Positions 60,204 through 64,000 of a DNA stretch of 64,000 bases are shown here, piece after piece. The notes below the pieces were generated by a model. That model searched no databases. It saw nothing but the letters and a program-made list of their open reading frames with translations, and was not told the origin of the DNA. A program made the position numbers and the translations under genes. How positions within the stretch are numbered: the first letter of the stretch is position 1; every line of letters starts with the position of its first letter. The stretch spans positions 125,313 to 189,312 of the forward strand of contig VWZF01002532.1 of assembly GCA_013396755.1 (NCBI GenBank). Reading direction: 5' to 3'. This stretch comes from Sclerurus mexicanus. Lineage: Eukaryota > Chordata > Aves > Passeriformes > Furnariidae.

Positions 60204-63200
60204 AATTACACAGAACAGGATACTCTCCTCTGCTGAGAGCTCAGAGGTGCCTGTGTGCCATATGGGCTATGTCTCTGGGTAGTGGCTGTTCAAGAGAAGG
60301 CTGCTGCAGGCACTGTCCTGCATGCTTTGTAATTTACCTTGCCTTTACTTTGCCTTGAAAATGTATTGACTTTGCACAATGCTATTCTGAGGTACTAGGT
60401 TGTAATTTACCTTTTAATAATGTAAATCACAGGATATACAATCTCTTTACCTGTTTTACTGAAGTTTTTCTTGAGGAGAGTCATAAGGCTTAAAGTTTCA
60501 AGATTCTTTTGTTTAAGTAAATATAAAAATAAGAAAACATATGAAGGTTTCCTTTTCAAATACTTTATGATCAGGAATGCAGCACTGAAGAAAAGTCCTT
60601 ACATCATGGGTTCCAGCTACCTGCTGCCACAAGGTTTGTTTTATCATCTCTTTTGCACAGTTGTAGTGATTGCAGTGTGCTGGCAGAAATCCTCTTTTAC
60701 AGATGTAGCAAAAACAGAAAGAGAGAAAAAGAATTCTAGAGCACTATCCTTGGCAAGAAAGTTCCATACATAGTAAAGGAGAGTGTTGGATTTCTGCTCT
60801 ATTTTTTTTCCTGTGTTGCTACCTATAAATGAAATCAGCATTGGTTGGGATTACTTTTCACTACAGACTTTGTAGTGCAGTGCTTCATCTTTTGCACACA
60901 GGGTACTCACAGAAATGTCACCTATAATAAAATATCAGCAAAACACTGTGAGAAAGAATGTCTTAATTTTCTGGTAGCATGATGCTACAGAAGATTTCCT
61001 ATTTGTCTGCTTGCCATGAAGTCACCACTCTGAGATCATCCTCAATTTCTCTTCCCCCAACCTTCAGCCTTTCATCTGAGACAGAAACATTTTGATATGT
61101 ACTTACACTGAGTGATTTGCTGCAACTGAAATAATTTAACATGATGCCTATGTCTCCTAGTGTCAACCATGGCAAATTCTCCTGCTGTTGTAGAAGCTTG
61201 ATACACGAGAGGAAATAAAACAATAAAGGACAAATATTTGCATGCAGTTGGGGGAATCGTATCTGTGCATGGACTCTTGTCCATACTGGATTATTTTTTA
61301 GACAATTATTTACCATCTGTTTCAATCCTACTTGAGCATTTCCCAGATGTCAAAATATATTTACACTTGTAATGCACATAGTTTTCTCTTGCTTTTGCTT
61401 CTGTAAGAGTTCTCTCAAAGTTTTGTTCCTTCATTTTTGAGAAATCCTGCTGTGCATTTCAAAGAAGTATTTCCAGTCTTCCTCAGGCTGTTTCATCAGC
61501 AGCCTGAAATATTGCAACAACAATTACAGGCTCTTATCAGACAAAGCAAGCACAGGCAAGCACCTAATTGTTAAAAAGGGCACAAACATAATCAAATTCC
61601 AATACTGCAGCAGGTCATTGATTTAAAACTGGTATTGACAACCTGTTTCTTCCCCACACTTGCTCTCAGAATTATTCTTCAACAACATTTACTTGAAGTT
61701 CCCTTACTGTGGGGTTTTTTTTTCATCTGAGTGATCCTGTTGATTTTGCAAACATTGTATCCTAGCTTTTCATCTTCCAAATTCAGGTGTGAATACCGGT
61801 ATTAGCTTATCACCAATGACTATATAACCATACCTGAATGCTAGTAGTGATTTATCACAACATATGTGTTATATGAAATGGGAAAGGGTTATTGGCAACA
61901 AGTTAGATGAGTGCAGTCTTTTTAGACAAGGTATCTGATGCTGTCTGGAAACAAGATGAGAAATCATAGAACCAGATTGGTTTCTGTGAGTCAGTATATT
62001 TATATTATTGTCTCAACTAGATCTTTAGTGATCTGCTAGATCCTTAAATGTTGCTGTGCTTTAGGGTATTTTTTTTTTTGAGAATAATAAATTTTTAGAG
62101 ACTTGACACAGATGGAAATGGCCAAGTCTCTGAAATGAATTAGAGACTTTAGAGGCAGAGGACCATTAATATAATTAGGCTTCTGTTGTGCTAAGCACTG
62201 TGCAAAAATTAAGAAAATGAAAATCTGTGCTCAAATAAGTAATAATCTCCAAAACTCAGCAGATTGCTGAATGTTAGAAAATGTCTGGGGAATTTTTTTA
62301 AATATTAGTTGATGGAAAATCCTTTTGAGACATTAAAGCACTGAAGATATGAAGATGCAAGAAAAAAGCAAATTTGAAAGGCAAGTCCCCAACAGGCAGC
62401 TCCATGTTGAGGCCAAGGAAGCAGCGAGCTGCACCATTTATCACCCAGCATGGCAAGGAAAGGAAATAAGGGTTTGGACGCACTGTTTCCCTTGCAGACC
62501 CCTTACCTGGCAGAAGGGGAGTGGGGCTTTTGTGCTAAGATTTTTTCAGATTACCTAGAATGTGTGTGTAGCAAGAAACTAGAATTTTCTTTCTGTTTCC
62601 CAGCTAGCAAGAGGTACAAACATATGTATTGCCACCTTCTTTCTTTTCTGGTAATCCCTTCCCATGGAAAAAAACTATTTAAAATATTTGCCTAAAAATA
62701 TTTGTAAGTATAAAAATGTTCACCATTTTCAGCATTTGTATTTTCTGGTTTGGTTTTGGTGCTCTTTGAGAAGAGCACTACAAACTGCTCACAGCTATGG
62801 AAGCCATCTTGCTCAGATTGGAAGACTGAAAAAATTACCCTTAACCAACTCCAAGATGAAATAATTTCAGATTCAGACATAAAAATAGAATCTGGAGATG
62901 ATATACATAGTCCCTTTATTTGCTTGAACATCAATAGAAAAATAGTTGCCATTTGCAATAATTCTATTCCTTAAAAGACAAAAAGCTTAATTCACATTGG
63001 ATATGTGCATGAAAATTGTGGAATTATGGTGTTGAGTCATGTATATTTTTAGAACAGTTGAGCTTTTCAGTGCCTACCTCACTTTCAAAATGAGAATTTA
63101 GTTTCCTAAGTCATCAATGTGCTCATTAGAATTTTATTATAAATGGCTTTTTCAAGCACTCAGTGGCTTTGGATTGTGAACACCTCTACATTACATTTAT

Positions 63201-63942
63201 AATTCTGAAAATCCTAGAAAAGTAAAGATGTCATGTAAGTGGACCACCCGCTTATCCTTTCCTCCAGGAAATTCCACTGAATTGTTTTTGATTAGATTAG
63301 ATTTGATTTTAATCTTGAAAACATTTGCAGCATAATCTGCTAAGTATTACTCAGAAACACTTTGTACAAACTAACCTTAGCTGCTTGCCAAGGTATTTTC
63401 TAATACAGATTCATGGGTGTCCTGAAATCTAATCTAGAAATATTTTGGAAAAATATGTACTTCTAAAAAAGTATGCCAAGGGGATTTCTGTTGCTGCAGT
63501 ACTAACTTACGTAATTCCTGGGATTTGCATACCCAGAGGGCTGGATGAGTTCACAACCCAGAGATAAGATTATGAATTCTGTGACCCAATCCTGGCATCT
63601 AATATTTACCTAAAAAATGGATTTCTAAGTCAGCATGCAGAATTGGCAAAACATCTAGGAGCTGAAGAAAGGCCAGCAGAGGGGCAGCCCTGGCGTCAGT
63701 GCCTTTGGGGAGCATGCTCAGAACATATTGTTTAGGTCCTAGCTGTGAGAAGGGAAGGGGAATGTCAGTGTTACGAATAACAGTGGTTTTTAAGTGTGAA
63801 GTGTCAACAGATCTGTACTGGAATATGGAGAAAGGAATTCCAAGCTCAGGATGGTCAGAAAAGCCCTTATCCATCATTCCTTAATGAAGTCTAAATGAAG
63901 CTCAATAGACTCTACATGTTTTTCTGATTGGGTTTTGAAGTG
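60204..63942. other. Intergenic, no gene seen
   Basis: This is AT-rich sequence with short open frames only. No supported exon, RNA gene or dispersed repeat is recognised. Confidence 0.65.
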
Positions 63943-64000
63943 TGTGGTGGTTTAGTTTTCTTGGTTTTGGTCTGGGCCTTCCCTAGTAACCAGGTTATAA
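63943..64000 (+). mobile_element. 5' start of an LTR, cut by the window edge
   Basis: The sequence from TGTGGTGG through GGTCTGGGCCTTCCCTAGTA resembles the start of the same avian LTR family as the 18-kb element. Its first bases are the inverted complement of that element's end (CCACCACA). Only 58 bp are visible. Confidence 0.5.

Noticed and set aside
61963..61985. AATCATAGAACCA resembling a reversed CR1 tail
   Set aside because: It is too short and lacks neighbouring CR1 phrases.
43021..64000. Possible exons of the neighbouring gene (NELL1 in other vertebrates)
   Set aside because: No EGF-like, laminin G or VWC-type peptide was recognised in any frame.
1..64000. CRISPR arrays, bacterial operons, tRNA or rRNA genes
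   Set aside because: No such structure was found; the window is vertebrate intron and intergenic sequence.

Overview
The window looks like nuclear DNA from a bird, probably a neoavian. The dispersed repeats are chicken-repeat-1 (CR1) LINE tails and two avian-type endogenous retrovirus LTR families. The background is AT-rich with GC-rich islands. The one recognisable gene has short exons, GT/AG introns and a bird-like compact structure. There is no operon-like or microbial coding organisation; almost every open reading frame outside the exons is a chance frame.

Positions 1 to about 42.6 kb hold the 5' half of ANO5 (anoctamin-5/TMEM16E) on the minus strand. Transcription runs from a CpG island near 42.3-43.0 kb toward position 1. 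Thirteen exons can be placed by protein similarity, splice signals and phase. The eleven exons at 827-978, 2570-2630, 2719-2824, 4016-4150, 5049-5164, 6696-6809, 7134-7418, 8394-8462, 15667-15780, 16858-16902 and 30170-30240 join in frame. Exon 2 (32871-32915) also joins in phase. A tiny first coding exon at 42413-42419 is a candidate only. The model covers about 440 codons: the cytosolic N-terminus, the dimerisation domain, TM1, the cysteine-rich first extracellular loop and TM2. The rest of the channel/scramblase core lies beyond the left edge.

Intron 5 carries a cluster of opposing CR1 fragments. Intron 3 carries a roughly 1.2-kb LTR-like element and a CR1 copy. Both clusters contain a single N flanked by duplicated sequence, which looks like failed contig merging rather than biology. 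A third N lies in the ANO5 promoter island.

From about 43 to 64 kb no protein-coding gene can be supported. This stretch is upstream flank of ANO5. It holds several CAGCTG E-boxes near the promoter, an isolated small CpG cluster at 46.2 kb, two CR1 3' ends (57.6 and 59.6-60.2 kb), a complete solo LTR with matching 5-bp flanks (58153-58715, minus), a GC-rich 48-bp minisatellite (58851-59105), and at the right edge the start of a second LTR of the 18-kb family. No undescribed gene system was found. The most useful observations concern the ANO5 5' end, an 88-bp intron with a weak donor, and assembly artefacts.
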